A stretch of DNA of 54,071 nucleotides from an uncultured Fusobacterium sp. (GTDB lineage Bacteria > Fusobacteriota > Fusobacteriia > Fusobacteriales > Fusobacteriaceae), in NCBI GenBank assembly GCA_900542625.1, contig UQOH01000004.1, forward strand, positions 1 to 54,071, in the 5' to 3' direction. Shown here piece by piece: positions 45,736 to 53,905 of this stretch. The stretch's first letter is position 1, and each line of letters opens with the position of its first letter. A program made the position numbers and the translations under genes. A model generated the notes under the pieces. The model saw only the letters and a list, made by a program, of their open reading frames with translations. It had not been told where the DNA came from and searched no databases.

Positions 45736-46362
45736 ATGTATTTAACAAAATCAGAAATAAAAAATATGTTTTTAACTTCAGCTGCTCTTTTAAAAGAGCG
45801 TTCTGATGAACTTTCTAAAATAGATTCACAATTTGGTGACGGAGATCACGGAATTACAATAAACAAAATAGCCGCTCTTATAGAAAAAGAGATTGGAGAA
45901 TGGAATGACGACACTACAATAAAAGATTTTATAGACAATCTTGGAGATGACATAATGGGAGTAAACGGTGGTTCAGCAGGTCCACTGTGGGGAACAATGG
46001 TATCCGGACTTGCATGTCCTCTAGAGGCTGAAGCTGAATTGAGCATAGAAAATGTCAAAGCTATGTTCAAAAGCTCTCTTGATGAAATGAGAGATATAAC
46101 TACAGCAAAAGTAGGAGACAAGACAATGATGGATACTTTAATTCCCGCCGTTGATGCAATGGAAAAATCAGCTGCCCAAAACTTTACAGAGCTTTTTGAA
46201 GAAACAGCAAAAGCTGCAGAACAGGGAGCAGAAGATACTAAAAACTATATTTCAAAATTTGGAAGAGCAAAAAGCTATAAAGAGCAAACACTAGGACATA
46301 AAGACGCAGGAGCTGCATCTCTTTCATATTTCTTCAGAGGACTTGCAGACAGTTTTAAATAA
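45736..46362 (+). CDS. DhaL-type nucleotide-binding kinase subunit
   Basis: 208 residues from ATG 45736; GAGGAGG (45718-45724) lies upstream, and the in-frame start at 45709 would precede it and fall inside the operator. The Mg/nucleotide aspartates match DhaL: D30, D35 and D37 in DSQFGDGDHG. GGSAGPLWG, GDKTMMDTL and GRAKSYKEQTLGHKDAGAASL are family motifs. DhaL delivers phosphate to the ketose held by DhaK. No DhaM is encoded nearby, so either ATP is used or DhaM lies elsewhere. First gene of the operon. Confidence 0.9.
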   Translation: MYLTKSEIKNMFLTSAALLKERSDELSKIDSQFGDGDHGITINKIAALIEKEIGEWNDDTTIKDFIDNLGDDIMGVNGGSAGPLWGTMVSGLACPLEAEAELSIENVKAMFKSSLDEMRDITTAKVGDKTMMDTLIPAVDAMEKSAAQNFTELFEETAKAAEQGAEDTKNYISKFGRAKSYKEQTLGHKDAGAASLSYFFRGLADSFK

Positions 46363-46411
46363 AAAGCTTTATTAAAATAGAATTTCTTTTAAAATTAAGG
46401 AGGAACAAATA

Positions 46412-47410
46412 ATGAAAATGAAAAAATTCATCAATGACCCAAGCAACCTTACAAAAGAACTTTTAGAAGGATTAGCTCTTTCTAACCAGGAAATATTAGA
46501 ATATGTAGATGGAAAACTAATTGTTAATAAAAAATTAAAAGATGCTGACCGTGTTACAATAGTTACACTTGGAGGAACAGGACATGAGCCTGCAATCAGC
46601 GGATTTGTTGGAGAAGGAATGGTAGATATTTCTGTACCGGGAGATATTTTTGCTGCACCAGGACCACAAGCTTGTTTAGAGGCTATAAAAATGGCAGACA
46701 AAGGACACGGAGTTTTACTTGTTGTTCTTAACCATGCAGGAGATATGCTTACCGGTAACCTTACTATGAAAGCTGCTAAAAAAGAGGGACTTCATGTAAT
46801 AAAAGTTGTAACTCAGGAAGATATTTCTAATGCTCCAAGAGAAAACGGAGAAGACAGAAGAGGACTTGTTGGTTGTGTTCCTTTATATAAAATAGCAGGA
46901 GCTGCTGCTGCAGAGGGAAAAACTTTAGAAGAAGTTGCTGAAATAGCTCAAAAATTTGCTGACAACATGGCTACAATAGCAGTTGCTGCAAGAGGAGCTA
47001 CTCATCCTACTACTGGTGATGCAATAGCTGAACTTGGTGAAGATGAGATGGAAATCGGAATGGGACAACACGGAGAAGGCGGAGGAGGAAGAATGCCTCT
47101 TAAAACTGCTGATGAAACAGCTGAAATAATGATAGAAGCTCTTCTTAAAGACCTTAACGTTGTTTCCGGAGAAAAACTTCTTGTTGTTGTAAACGGAAGC
47201 GGAGCAACTACTTTAATGGAGCAGTTAATTATATTCAGAAAAGTATACAACTATCTTGAGGCAAAAGGAATAGGTGTTGCAGCAAATATGGTTGGAGAAG
47301 TTTTAACAGTTCAGGAACAGGCAGGATTCCAGCTTATGATAGGAAGAATGGACGACGAAATGTTACATTACTGGAACAAACCTTGTAATACTCCATATTT
47401 TAAAAAATAA
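46412..47410 (+). CDS. DhaK-type ketose-binding kinase subunit (divergent)
   Basis: 332 residues. Positions match the E. coli DhaK site: H58 (GGTGHEP), D111 (NHAGDMLTG) and the covalent substrate-binding His at H220 (GMGQHGEG). Around these the loops differ from true dihydroxyacetone kinases: HGEGGGGRM in place of HGEPGxxR, and NHAGDMLTG in place of NYTGDxLNF. That suggests a different short ketose, such as a tetrulose or branched sugar, as in the known erythrulose-kinase relatives. AAGGAGG is 8 nt upstream. It sits between dhaL and an LsrF-like aldolase, so the phosphorylated ketose is probably the aldolase substrate. Confidence 0.88.
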   Translation: MKMKKFINDPSNLTKELLEGLALSNQEILEYVDGKLIVNKKLKDADRVTIVTLGGTGHEPAISGFVGEGMVDISVPGDIFAAPGPQACLEAIKMADKGHGVLLVVLNHAGDMLTGNLTMKAAKKEGLHVIKVVTQEDISNAPRENGEDRRGLVGCVPLYKIAGAAAAEGKTLEEVAEIAQKFADNMATIAVAARGATHPTTGDAIAELGEDEMEIGMGQHGEGGGGRMPLKTADETAEIMIEALLKDLNVVSGEKLLVVVNGSGATTLMEQLIIFRKVYNYLEAKGIGVAANMVGEVLTVQEQAGFQLMIGRMDDEMLHYWNKPCNTPYFKK

Positions 47411-47427
47411 CAGGCGGTGTGAAATAG

Positions 47428-48312
47428 ATGGCAGATAAATTTGGAAACAAAATAGCAAAAGATTATGCAGTAGATGTTCCTTTTGCAAATAACGGAGGAT
47501 TCCATGTAAAAGGAATGGAAAATATGGATTGGGGAATGAAAGCACGTCTTTCAAGAATATTTAACCCAAAATCAGGAAAAACAGTTATGCTTGCATTTGA
47601 CCACGGATATATAATGGGATCAACAGCAGGACTTGAAAGATTAGACCTTGCTATTCCTCCATTATTAGACGATGCAGATGTACTTATGGGAACAAGAGGA
47701 GCTATCAGAACATGTATTCCTCCTTCTTGCAAAAAAGGAATTGCTTTAAGAAGCAGTGCGGGAAGTTCTGTTTTAGATGATGATATGAGCCATGAGGTTA
47801 TCGGAGTGGATATTGAAGATGCAATAAGAATGGACGCTACATGTCTTGCAATTCAAACATTTATCGGTTCTCCAGGTGAAAAAACATCTATTGAAAACCT
47901 TGTAAGAACAGTTGATATGGGAAATAAATATGGAATTCCTGTGCTTGGTGTTGTTGCTGTTGGAAAAGAGATGGAAAGAACAACTAAATTCTTCCTTCTT
48001 GCAACAAGAATGCTTGCAGAACTTGGAGCTCATATTATAAAAACATATTACTGTGATAATTTTGAAGAGGTTGTTGCAGCTTGTCCTGTGCCTATCGTTG
48101 TGGCAGGAGGAAAGAAGATACCTGAAAAAGAAGCTCTTGAACTTACATATAATGCAATAAGTAAAGGAGCAGCAGGTGTTGATATGGGAAGAAACGTATT
48201 CCAGGCTGAAAATCCAAAAGCTATGATAAAAGCTATATCTAAAGTAGTACACGAAGGATATACTGCTGAGGAAGCTTTTGCTCTTTATGAAGATTTAAAA
48301 ACAAAAATCTAA
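47428..48312 (+). CDS. LsrF-like class I aldolase/thiolase
   Basis: 294 residues, (β/α)8 aldolase of the FbaB/LsrF group. Shared landmarks with E. coli LsrF include LSRIFNPKSGKTVMLAFDHGY (about 41-61), the Schiff-base Lys K205 in IIKTYYCD, PVPIVVAGGKK and GVDMGRN. LsrF moves an acetyl group from the phosphorylated AI-2 product to CoA. Here lsrK, lsrG, lsrR and the AI-2 transporter are absent from the neighbourhood, and the partner kinase is DhaKL. So the enzyme may cleave a ketose phosphate. It lies 17 nt after dhaK. Confidence 0.88.
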   Translation: MADKFGNKIAKDYAVDVPFANNGGFHVKGMENMDWGMKARLSRIFNPKSGKTVMLAFDHGYIMGSTAGLERLDLAIPPLLDDADVLMGTRGAIRTCIPPSCKKGIALRSSAGSSVLDDDMSHEVIGVDIEDAIRMDATCLAIQTFIGSPGEKTSIENLVRTVDMGNKYGIPVLGVVAVGKEMERTTKFFLLATRMLAELGAHIIKTYYCDNFEEVVAACPVPIVVAGGKKIPEKEALELTYNAISKGAAGVDMGRNVFQAENPKAMIKAISKVVHEGYTAEEAFALYEDLKTKI

Positions 48313-48336
48313 TATATAAGTTTTGAGGAGGGAATT

Positions 48337-48651
48337 ATGGAATTTGTACATATTGGTGTTCCTACAAAAAAAGTTCAGGAAAATGAGATATATTTAGAGG
48401 CATTAAAGGTATATGTAACTGATGCTGAGGCTCATGATTATAAATATGAATATTTAAGATTTGAGGAAGATTCTCCTATGGCTAAGGAAATCCAAACTCA
48501 GACTCACATAGCTATAAAAGTTGAATCTATTGCAGATGAAGTTAAGAAAGCAGAGAAAGTTCTTTGTGAACCATTTGACGGCGGAGATTATATGATTGCC
48601 TTCGTTTTAAGAGATGGAACTGTAATTGAACTTATGGAAGCAAAAAAATAG
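48337..48651 (+). CDS. Small VOC/glyoxalase-fold protein
   Basis: 104 residues. Candidate metal ligands fit the vicinal oxygen chelate pattern: H5 (FVHIGV), H57 (THIAIKV) and E98 (VIELME). The size is that of a one-module VOC protein that acts as a dimer. It is 24 nt after the LsrF-like gene and before the operon terminator, so it probably isomerises, epimerises or detoxifies an intermediate (for example an aldehyde or dicarbonyl). In the Lsr pathway the isomerase LsrG has a different fold (ABM). Function is inferred from position only. Confidence 0.75.
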   Translation: MEFVHIGVPTKKVQENEIYLEALKVYVTDAEAHDYKYEYLRFEEDSPMAKEIQTQTHIAIKVESIADEVKKAEKVLCEPFDGGDYMIAFVLRDGTVIELMEAKK

Positions 48652-48677
48652 AATAGTTTTTAAGCATTAGGGGATTA

Positions 48678-48720
48678 GAAGCCGGTCTTTATTTTATATA
48701 AAGGCTGGCTTCGTTTTTTT
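48678..48720 (+). terminator. Terminator of the dhaLK operon
   Basis: A 14-bp stem (GAAGCCGGTCTTTA with TAAAGGCTGGCTTC, two G-T pairs, 48678-48712) is followed by seven T. It lies 26 nt beyond the VOC gene. Confidence 0.9.
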
Positions 48721-48725
48721 ATTTT

Positions 48726-48755
48726 TTGTAAAAATTAATAAAAAGATGATAAAAT
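48726..48755 (+). promoter_or_regulatory. Possible promoter of the PRD-regulator/PTS operon
   Basis: TTGTAA (48726-48731), 18-nt spacer and TAAAAT (48750-48755). The leader to the regulator ATG is about 118 nt. The match is moderate; no operator dyad is obvious. Confidence 0.4.
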
Positions 48756-48880
48756 TAGAATTAAAACTTGATTATTTAAAAAAGAGGCCAAAAAATTGCA
48801 AAATTAATGAAGAATAAAGCCCTTTTAAATATACAGATTTTAGAATAACATTATCATATAGGATGCAGAAAGGAGACGCT

Positions 48881-50950
48881 ATGTTTGTAGATAATAAAAA
48901 AATTATATTATTAAATCATCTTGACGAAAAAATAGAAACAGTATCTAAAAAACTTGGGATATCTGAAAGAACCATCAGATATAGAATAGAAGATTTAAAT
49001 AATTTTTTTAGTGATGAAAAACTTAATTACAGAATAGCTGTTGAAAACAAAATAATTAAAGGTTTTGGAGATCTTGAAAAAATAGAAAAAGAATTAAAAT
49101 TTAAAAATTATAATTTTTCCAAAAGTGAAAGAATTGATATGATTTCTCTGCTTTTATTAATATCAAGTTATGGATGTAAAGCAGATGAAATATGTGAAAT
49201 TATTGATATAAGCAGAAGCACATTTAAAACAGATATGAAATTTGTAAGAAATGAATTTAAAATTAAAAATTTAGATGTGATTTCGAAAGCAAATAAAGGG
49301 TTGATTATAAAAGGAGATGAAATTATTATAAGAAAGCTCCTTTTAGAAAAATTCAAGAAAACTTTTAAGATAGAAGATAAAACACTAAATTTTTTTGATA
49401 AAACCAATAATCAAAAAATTAATATGATAAAAAACTATATTAAAGAAAAATATATAATAATCGTTACTGAATATTTAGAAAAATTAAAAATAGATTTAAA
49501 TAAAAAAATATCAGATGAAGCATATCAAATTTTAATGATTTATCTTTTGATAATTATAAACAGATTAAAAAATAAACTTTCTATCAAAAGAAATTTACAA
49601 AATCAAGAATTTATAAAAGCAACAGATGATTTTAACGTCGTAAAAGCTAATATTAACATTTTAGAAAATGGCAGCGGAATAAAAATAAATGAATTTGAAA
49701 TAATGAAAATAACAGAATTTGTTTTAGGAGCACATACATATAATTTTAAATATTCCTTTTATGAAAATTGGATTTATATTGAAAAACTTGCAGATGATTT
49801 AATAAATAAAGTAAATGAAAAAATTAATGTAAACATTTCAAAAGACAATACTTTAAGAGAGGGCTTGATAAATCACCTCATTCCAACTATTTATAGATTA
49901 AAAAATGATATAGAACTTGAAAATTCAATTCATCAAGAAATAATAGAACAATATCCATTATTATATAACGAAGTGAAAGCAGCTTTAAAAAAAATAGAAG
50001 ACTTTATAGGAAAAAACTTTTCTGAAAATGAAACATCATTTTTCGTAGTTCATTTTGTTCTTTCTATAAAAAGAATGACTGAAAAATTTGAAGAAAAGAA
50101 AAAAATTATAATAGTCTGTGGTTTAGGATATGGAACCTCAAATCTTTTAAAACAAGAAATGGAAGAACTTTTTGACATAGAAGTTAAAGACTTGGTTCCG
50201 CTTAATAATTTTAAAAATATGGACACAAAAGAGATCGACTTCATTATAACAACAACAGATATAAATAAAAACGAAATAAATATTCCTGTAATAAAAGTTA
50301 ATTCTATTTTGACTAAAGAAAATATCATTAACTTATTAAACAAAGGAATAAAAAATCGTAAAAGCAGAGTAAATATTTCTGACATTATAAATATAATTAA
50401 AAACTATTCCAAAATAGAAAATGAAGAAATTTTAACAAATAAGTTACTTGATTATTTTGAAAAAATTGAAAATGGAAAAGTTGAAAAATTTATAGAACCT
50501 TCATTAATTGAAATTTTACCAATTAAAAATATAAAGATAATTGAAAAAGTAAATACTTGGGAAGAAGCAATATCTGAGGCAGGAGAAATTCTTTGCAGAA
50601 ATGGATATATAAAAAAAGAATATGTTTTAGAAATGATAGAAAAAATAAGAGAATTAGGAATGTATATGATGATAGGAGAATCTATAATTCTTCCTCATGC
50701 AGATATTGGAGAAAATGTCCTTAAAACAGGTATAAGTTATCTGCAGTTAAAATATCCTATAGAATTTTCTGAAAATGTAAAAATTCAACATATTTTTGCT
50801 TTAGCAAGCTGTGATAAAAAAGAGCATATAAAAGGACTTTTAGAGCTAAAACAAAATATAGATGAGTATAACCTAAAAGAAAAATTAGAAAAATGTAATA
50901 CAGCAGAGGAGATATTTAAAATAATTAAAAATATGATAAAAGAGTATTAA
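48881..50950 (+). CDS. PRD-containing transcriptional activator with EIIB- and EIIA-like domains
   Basis: 689 residues from ATG 48881 (AAAGGAG upstream; the in-frame start at 48863 precedes it). Order: N-terminal HTH (ETVSKKLGISERTIRYRI, about 18-35), a second HTH region (about 85-125), two PRDs (about 160-390), an EIIB-like domain with phosphorylatable C413 (VCGLGYGTSN) and a mannitol-type EIIA domain with H606 (ILPHAD). This is the MtlR/LicR activator layout, not an RNA-binding antiterminator. PTS phosphorylation would switch it on when the substrate is used. It heads the operon with the aldolase and PTS. The gene is visibly more AT-rich than the dhaK operon (7 G/C in 60 nt at 49441-49500 against 21 in 60 at 46921-46980), which suggests a different history. 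Confidence 0.92.
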   Translation: MFVDNKKIILLNHLDEKIETVSKKLGISERTIRYRIEDLNNFFSDEKLNYRIAVENKIIKGFGDLEKIEKELKFKNYNFSKSERIDMISLLLLISSYGCKADEICEIIDISRSTFKTDMKFVRNEFKIKNLDVISKANKGLIIKGDEIIIRKLLLEKFKKTFKIEDKTLNFFDKTNNQKINMIKNYIKEKYIIIVTEYLEKLKIDLNKKISDEAYQILMIYLLIIINRLKNKLSIKRNLQNQEFIKATDDFNVVKANINILENGSGIKINEFEIMKITEFVLGAHTYNFKYSFYENWIYIEKLADDLINKVNEKINVNISKDNTLREGLINHLIPTIYRLKNDIELENSIHQEIIEQYPLLYNEVKAALKKIEDFIGKNFSENETSFFVVHFVLSIKRMTEKFEEKKKIIIVCGLGYGTSNLLKQEMEELFDIEVKDLVPLNNFKNMDTKEIDFIITTTDINKNEINIPVIKVNSILTKENIINLLNKGIKNRKSRVNISDIINIIKNYSKIENEEILTNKLLDYFEKIENGKVEKFIEPSLIEILPIKNIKIIEKVNTWEEAISEAGEILCRNGYIKKEYVLEMIEKIRELGMYMMIGESIILPHADIGENVLKTGISYLQLKYPIEFSENVKIQHIFALASCDKKEHIKGLLELKQNIDEYNLKEKLEKCNTAEEIFKIIKNMIKEY

Positions 50951-50962
50951 GGAGGAAAAATT

Positions 50963-51613
50963 ATGAAATTACAAACTGAAAGAGAAAAAGTAGTAAAATA
51001 TTTAAATTTATTAATTGAAAAAGGTTTAACAAAAGGAACTGGAGGAAATATATCTATATATAATGAAAAAGAAGGATTAGTAGCTATATCTCCAAGCAGT
51101 GTTCCTTACGATATTTTAACTCCAGAAGATATTATAGTAGTAGATTTAGAGGGTAATGTGGTAGATGGAAATCCAAAATATACACCTTCATCAGAAACTG
51201 GAATGCACTTAAAAGCATATAAAGGAAGAAAGGATATAAGAGCATTTGTTCACACTCATGCAATGAACTGTACAGCTATTTCGTGTTTAAGAGAACCTTT
51301 AAAAGCTGTAGACTATATGCTTGCAATAACAGGAACACATGAAGTAAAATGTGCAGAATATGCAATGTATGGAACACCTGAATTGGCGGAAAATGCTTTT
51401 GAAGCAATGAAAGGTGCAAAAGCATGTCTTCTTGCAAATCATGGAGTCAATGTAGGAGCAGCAGATATAGAAAATGCTTTCGCAATAACAGAATATGTAG
51501 AATTTTGTGCAGAATTATACGTAAAAGCAAAAAGCATAGGAGAACCTGTTATTCTTTCAAAAGAAGAAATAGACAGACATATTGCTAAGTTTGGTTCATA
51601 TTGCAAACTATAA
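50963..51613 (+). CDS. Class II aldolase, FucA (fuculose-1-phosphate aldolase) type
   Basis: 216 residues. The zinc site matches E. coli FucA with an offset of five: E78 (SSETGMHL), H97 and H99 (FVHTHA) and H160 (ANHGVN); the phosphate loop is TGGNIS. FucA-type aldolases cut ketose-1-phosphates to dihydroxyacetone phosphate and an aldehyde. It is 12 nt after the regulator and directly before a PTS, with no isomerase, kinase or dehydrogenase gene, so the PTS product is probably its direct substrate. The sugar is unknown. Confidence 0.92.
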   Translation: MKLQTEREKVVKYLNLLIEKGLTKGTGGNISIYNEKEGLVAISPSSVPYDILTPEDIIVVDLEGNVVDGNPKYTPSSETGMHLKAYKGRKDIRAFVHTHAMNCTAISCLREPLKAVDYMLAITGTHEVKCAEYAMYGTPELAENAFEAMKGAKACLLANHGVNVGAADIENAFAITEYVEFCAELYVKAKSIGEPVILSKEEIDRHIAKFGSYCKL

Positions 51614-51633
51614 AACTGCAGGGGAGAAATTAA

Positions 51634-52071
51634 ATGTTTGAAAAAAAATATATATTCAGAATAAATGAAAATGTAACAAGAGATGAAGTTTTGGATATTG
51701 TAGGAAAAAAATTTTATCATGATGGAATTGTTACAGAAGATTTTGCAGAAGCGATAAAAAAAAGAGAAAATGATTTTCCTACAGGTATGATTTTAGAAAA
51801 TGGAACTAATACAGCAATATCACACACAGATGATAAATATGTAATAACAGATAAAATAGCGATAGTAATAAGTGAAAAACCTGTTGTTTTTAAAAATATT
51901 GAAACAGGAGAAGAAATTGTAGAATGTAATGTTTTCTTTGTTATGGCTTTAACAAAAGAAAATAAAAATGCAATTCTTGCAGGAATGGCAGAATTATTTG
52001 AAAATTATGAAAAAATACTGAAAAAATTTATATCAATGACAAATGATGAAATTTTAGAAATACTTTTATAA
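51634..52071 (+). CDS. PTS EIIA component, galactitol/fructose type
   Basis: 145 residues. H64 in AISHTDD lies at the place of the phosphorylated His of GatA. GKKFYHDGIVTEDFAEAIKKREN and FPTGMILENG are family features. It takes phosphate from HPr and passes it to the EIIB encoded next. GGGGAG lies about 8 nt upstream of the ATG. Small separate subunits (A, B, C) are typical of the Gat family. Confidence 0.9.
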   Translation: MFEKKYIFRINENVTRDEVLDIVGKKFYHDGIVTEDFAEAIKKRENDFPTGMILENGTNTAISHTDDKYVITDKIAIVISEKPVVFKNIETGEEIVECNVFFVMALTKENKNAILAGMAELFENYEKILKKFISMTNDEILEILL

Positions 52072-52088
52072 GTTATATGGAGGAAAAA

Positions 52089-52472
52089 ATGGGATTATTT
52101 AGTAAATTTTTAAAAAATGAAAAAACAGAAGTAAAAGAGGAAAAAATAGAAAAAAAAACAGAAGTAAATACAGGAAAGAAAAAATATAAAGCTATTATTG
52201 CATGTGGAAGCGGAATAGCAACATCAACAATGGCAAGAAATAAGATTGAAAAGGGATTTCAGGAAAAAGGAATAGCTTTAGAAATTACTCAATGTAAAAT
52301 TGGAGAACTCGAAGGAATGGCAAAAACATTAAAACCAGATTTTGTTGTACATACTGTAGTTCTTCCAAAAGATTTACAATTCGATTGTCCTGTTTTTTCA
52401 GGAGTACCTTTTTTAACAGGTGTTGGAATGAAAAAAACTTTAGATGATATAGAAGAAGCTATTATAAAATAA
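52089..52472 (+). CDS. PTS EIIB component, galactitol type, with N-terminal extension
   Basis: 127 residues from ATG 52089; GGAGG (52079-52083) overlaps an earlier in-frame ATG at 52077, which cannot be the start. The EIIB domain (about 32-127) has the phosphorylated C39 in ACGSGIATST. Ahead of it is a Lys/Glu-rich tail of about 31 residues starting with the amphipathic MGLFSKFLKN, absent from the 94-residue E. coli GatB. It may tether the protein to the membrane or to EIIC. Gap to EIIC is 16 nt. Confidence 0.9.
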   Translation: MGLFSKFLKNEKTEVKEEKIEKKTEVNTGKKKYKAIIACGSGIATSTMARNKIEKGFQEKGIALEITQCKIGELEGMAKTLKPDFVVHTVVLPKDLQFDCPVFSGVPFLTGVGMKKTLDDIEEAIIK

Positions 52473-52488
52473 AATTAAGGAGGAAATC

Positions 52489-53745
52489 ATGGGTGTTATA
52501 CAAGCATTATTAGATATGGGAGCAGTAGTAGTTCTGCCGATAATTATATTTATTTTAGGTCTAATTTTCAGATTGAAACCAAAAGCAGCTTTTAAATCAG
52601 GATTAACTATTGGAATTGGTTTTATAGGTGTAAATCTTGTTATAGGAATGATGGTCTCTAACCTTGGTACAGCAACTCAAAAAATGTCAGAAAACTTTAA
52701 TCTTAACTTAACAACAATGGATGTTGGTTGGCCTGTAGAAGCAGCAATGTCATTTGCTACACCTCTTGTTGTATGGATATTTATTCTTGCAATAGGTATT
52801 AATTTTATTATGCTTGCCTTAAACTGGACAAACGTAATGAACGTAGACCTTTGGAACTTCTGGCACTTTATCTTTACTGGAGCATTAGTATATTATACAA
52901 CAGGATCTTTTGCTCTTGCTATGACTGCTGCAGCAATAACTATTGTTGTAATTTTAAAACTGGCAGACTGGGCAGCTCCAATAATCAGTAAATATTTTGG
53001 TATGGAAGGAGTAACTTTTGCTCATGTTGAAACAATAAACTGGCTTCCTATTGGATATGCTATTAATAAACTTTTAGATATAATTCCAGTTATTAAAGAT
53101 ATAAAAATTGAACTGAAAGAAAAAGATAACACAAGTTCATTAATGTCTATATTTGGGGACCCTGCAATAATGGGACTTATTCTTGGAATTATAATAGGTT
53201 TCTTAGCAGGATACGACTGGCAGGCAACACTTTTACTAGGTATAAATCTTGCAGCAGTATTATTCTTAATGCCAAGAATGACTAAACTTTTAATGGAAGG
53301 ATTAATTCCTTTATCAGAGGCAGCACAAGAATTTATGAGCAGCAGATTCCCTGGAAGAAAAGTATATATAGGTCTTGATGGAGCAATAGCAATAGGAGAT
53401 CCAACTATTATGTCTGTTGGAGTTATGATGGTTCCAATGTCTCTTCTTCTTGCTGTAATACTTCCTGGAAATACAATGCTTCCATTTGCAGATATAGGAA
53501 TTATACCAATTTTATTAACATGGGCAATAATACCTGCAAAAGGAAATATATTCAGAGCTTTAGTTTCTTCTATAATTATAATGTCAATGATATTATTAAT
53601 AGGTTCTTCTATGGCTCCACTGTTAACAAGGGTTGCTGCAGAAGTTGGTTTTGATATACCAGCAGGTGTAGGAAGTGTATCTTCTGTTGACGCAGGTTCG
53701 CACTTTATTTCATATATTATGTGGAAAATATTTGGAATATTCTAA
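52489..53745 (+). CDS. PTS EIIC membrane component, galactitol type
   Basis: 418 residues with about ten to twelve membrane helices, of the GatC family (MGVIQALLDMGAVVVLPIII start, GLIFRLKPKAAFKSGLTIGIGF, and conserved RFPGRKVYIGLDGAIAIGDP at about 284-303). It forms the sugar channel and passes the sugar to EIIB for phosphorylation. Last gene of the operon; a strong terminator follows 44 nt later. Relatives carry galactitol, arabitol, ribitol or ketoses, so the substrate cannot be read from the family. Confidence 0.93.
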   Translation: MGVIQALLDMGAVVVLPIIIFILGLIFRLKPKAAFKSGLTIGIGFIGVNLVIGMMVSNLGTATQKMSENFNLNLTTMDVGWPVEAAMSFATPLVVWIFILAIGINFIMLALNWTNVMNVDLWNFWHFIFTGALVYYTTGSFALAMTAAAITIVVILKLADWAAPIISKYFGMEGVTFAHVETINWLPIGYAINKLLDIIPVIKDIKIELKEKDNTSSLMSIFGDPAIMGLILGIIIGFLAGYDWQATLLLGINLAAVLFLMPRMTKLLMEGLIPLSEAAQEFMSSRFPGRKVYIGLDGAIAIGDPTIMSVGVMMVPMSLLLAVILPGNTMLPFADIGIIPILLTWAIIPAKGNIFRALVSSIIIMSMILLIGSSMAPLLTRVAAEVGFDIPAGVGSVSSVDAGSHFISYIMWKIFGIF

Positions 53746-53788
53746 ATTTTATACTAAATAAAAAATAGATATCAAAGTTATTATATGA

Positions 53789-53818
53789 GGACCGAGAAAT
53801 ATAAACTCGGTCCTTTTT
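53789..53818 (+). terminator. Terminator of the PTS operon
   Basis: Perfect 8-bp stem GGACCGAG/CTCGGTCC with a 9-nt loop, followed by TTTTT. Confidence 0.95.
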
Positions 53819-53871
53819 CATAAAAACAGCTCTGCAGACTTTTTATTTTTATACTATTTTATTTATATATA

Positions 53872-53880
53872 TGGTATAAT
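53872..53880 (+). promoter_or_regulatory. Extended -10 promoter of the last gene
   Basis: TGGTATAAT, a perfect extended -10 with a poor -35, 26 nt upstream of the ATG. Confidence 0.55.
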
Positions 53881-53905
53881 TTTAAATGTACAGGAGGTGC
53901 ATAAA

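Noticed and set aside
47773..48252. A 159-residue minus-strand frame opposite the LsrF-like gene
   Set aside because: The plus-strand gene has clear family motifs; the reverse frame is Cys/Ser/His-rich with no domain.
47428..48312. Part of a complete AI-2 (Lsr) uptake system
   Set aside because: Only the LsrF homologue is present; lsrK, lsrR, lsrG and the ABC transporter genes are not in the neighbourhood.
48881..50950. BglG-type RNA antiterminator acting on the terminator at 48678-48720
   Set aside because: The N-terminus is a DNA-binding HTH pair, not the CAT RNA-binding domain, and the hairpin lies at the end of the preceding operon with a separate promoter after it.
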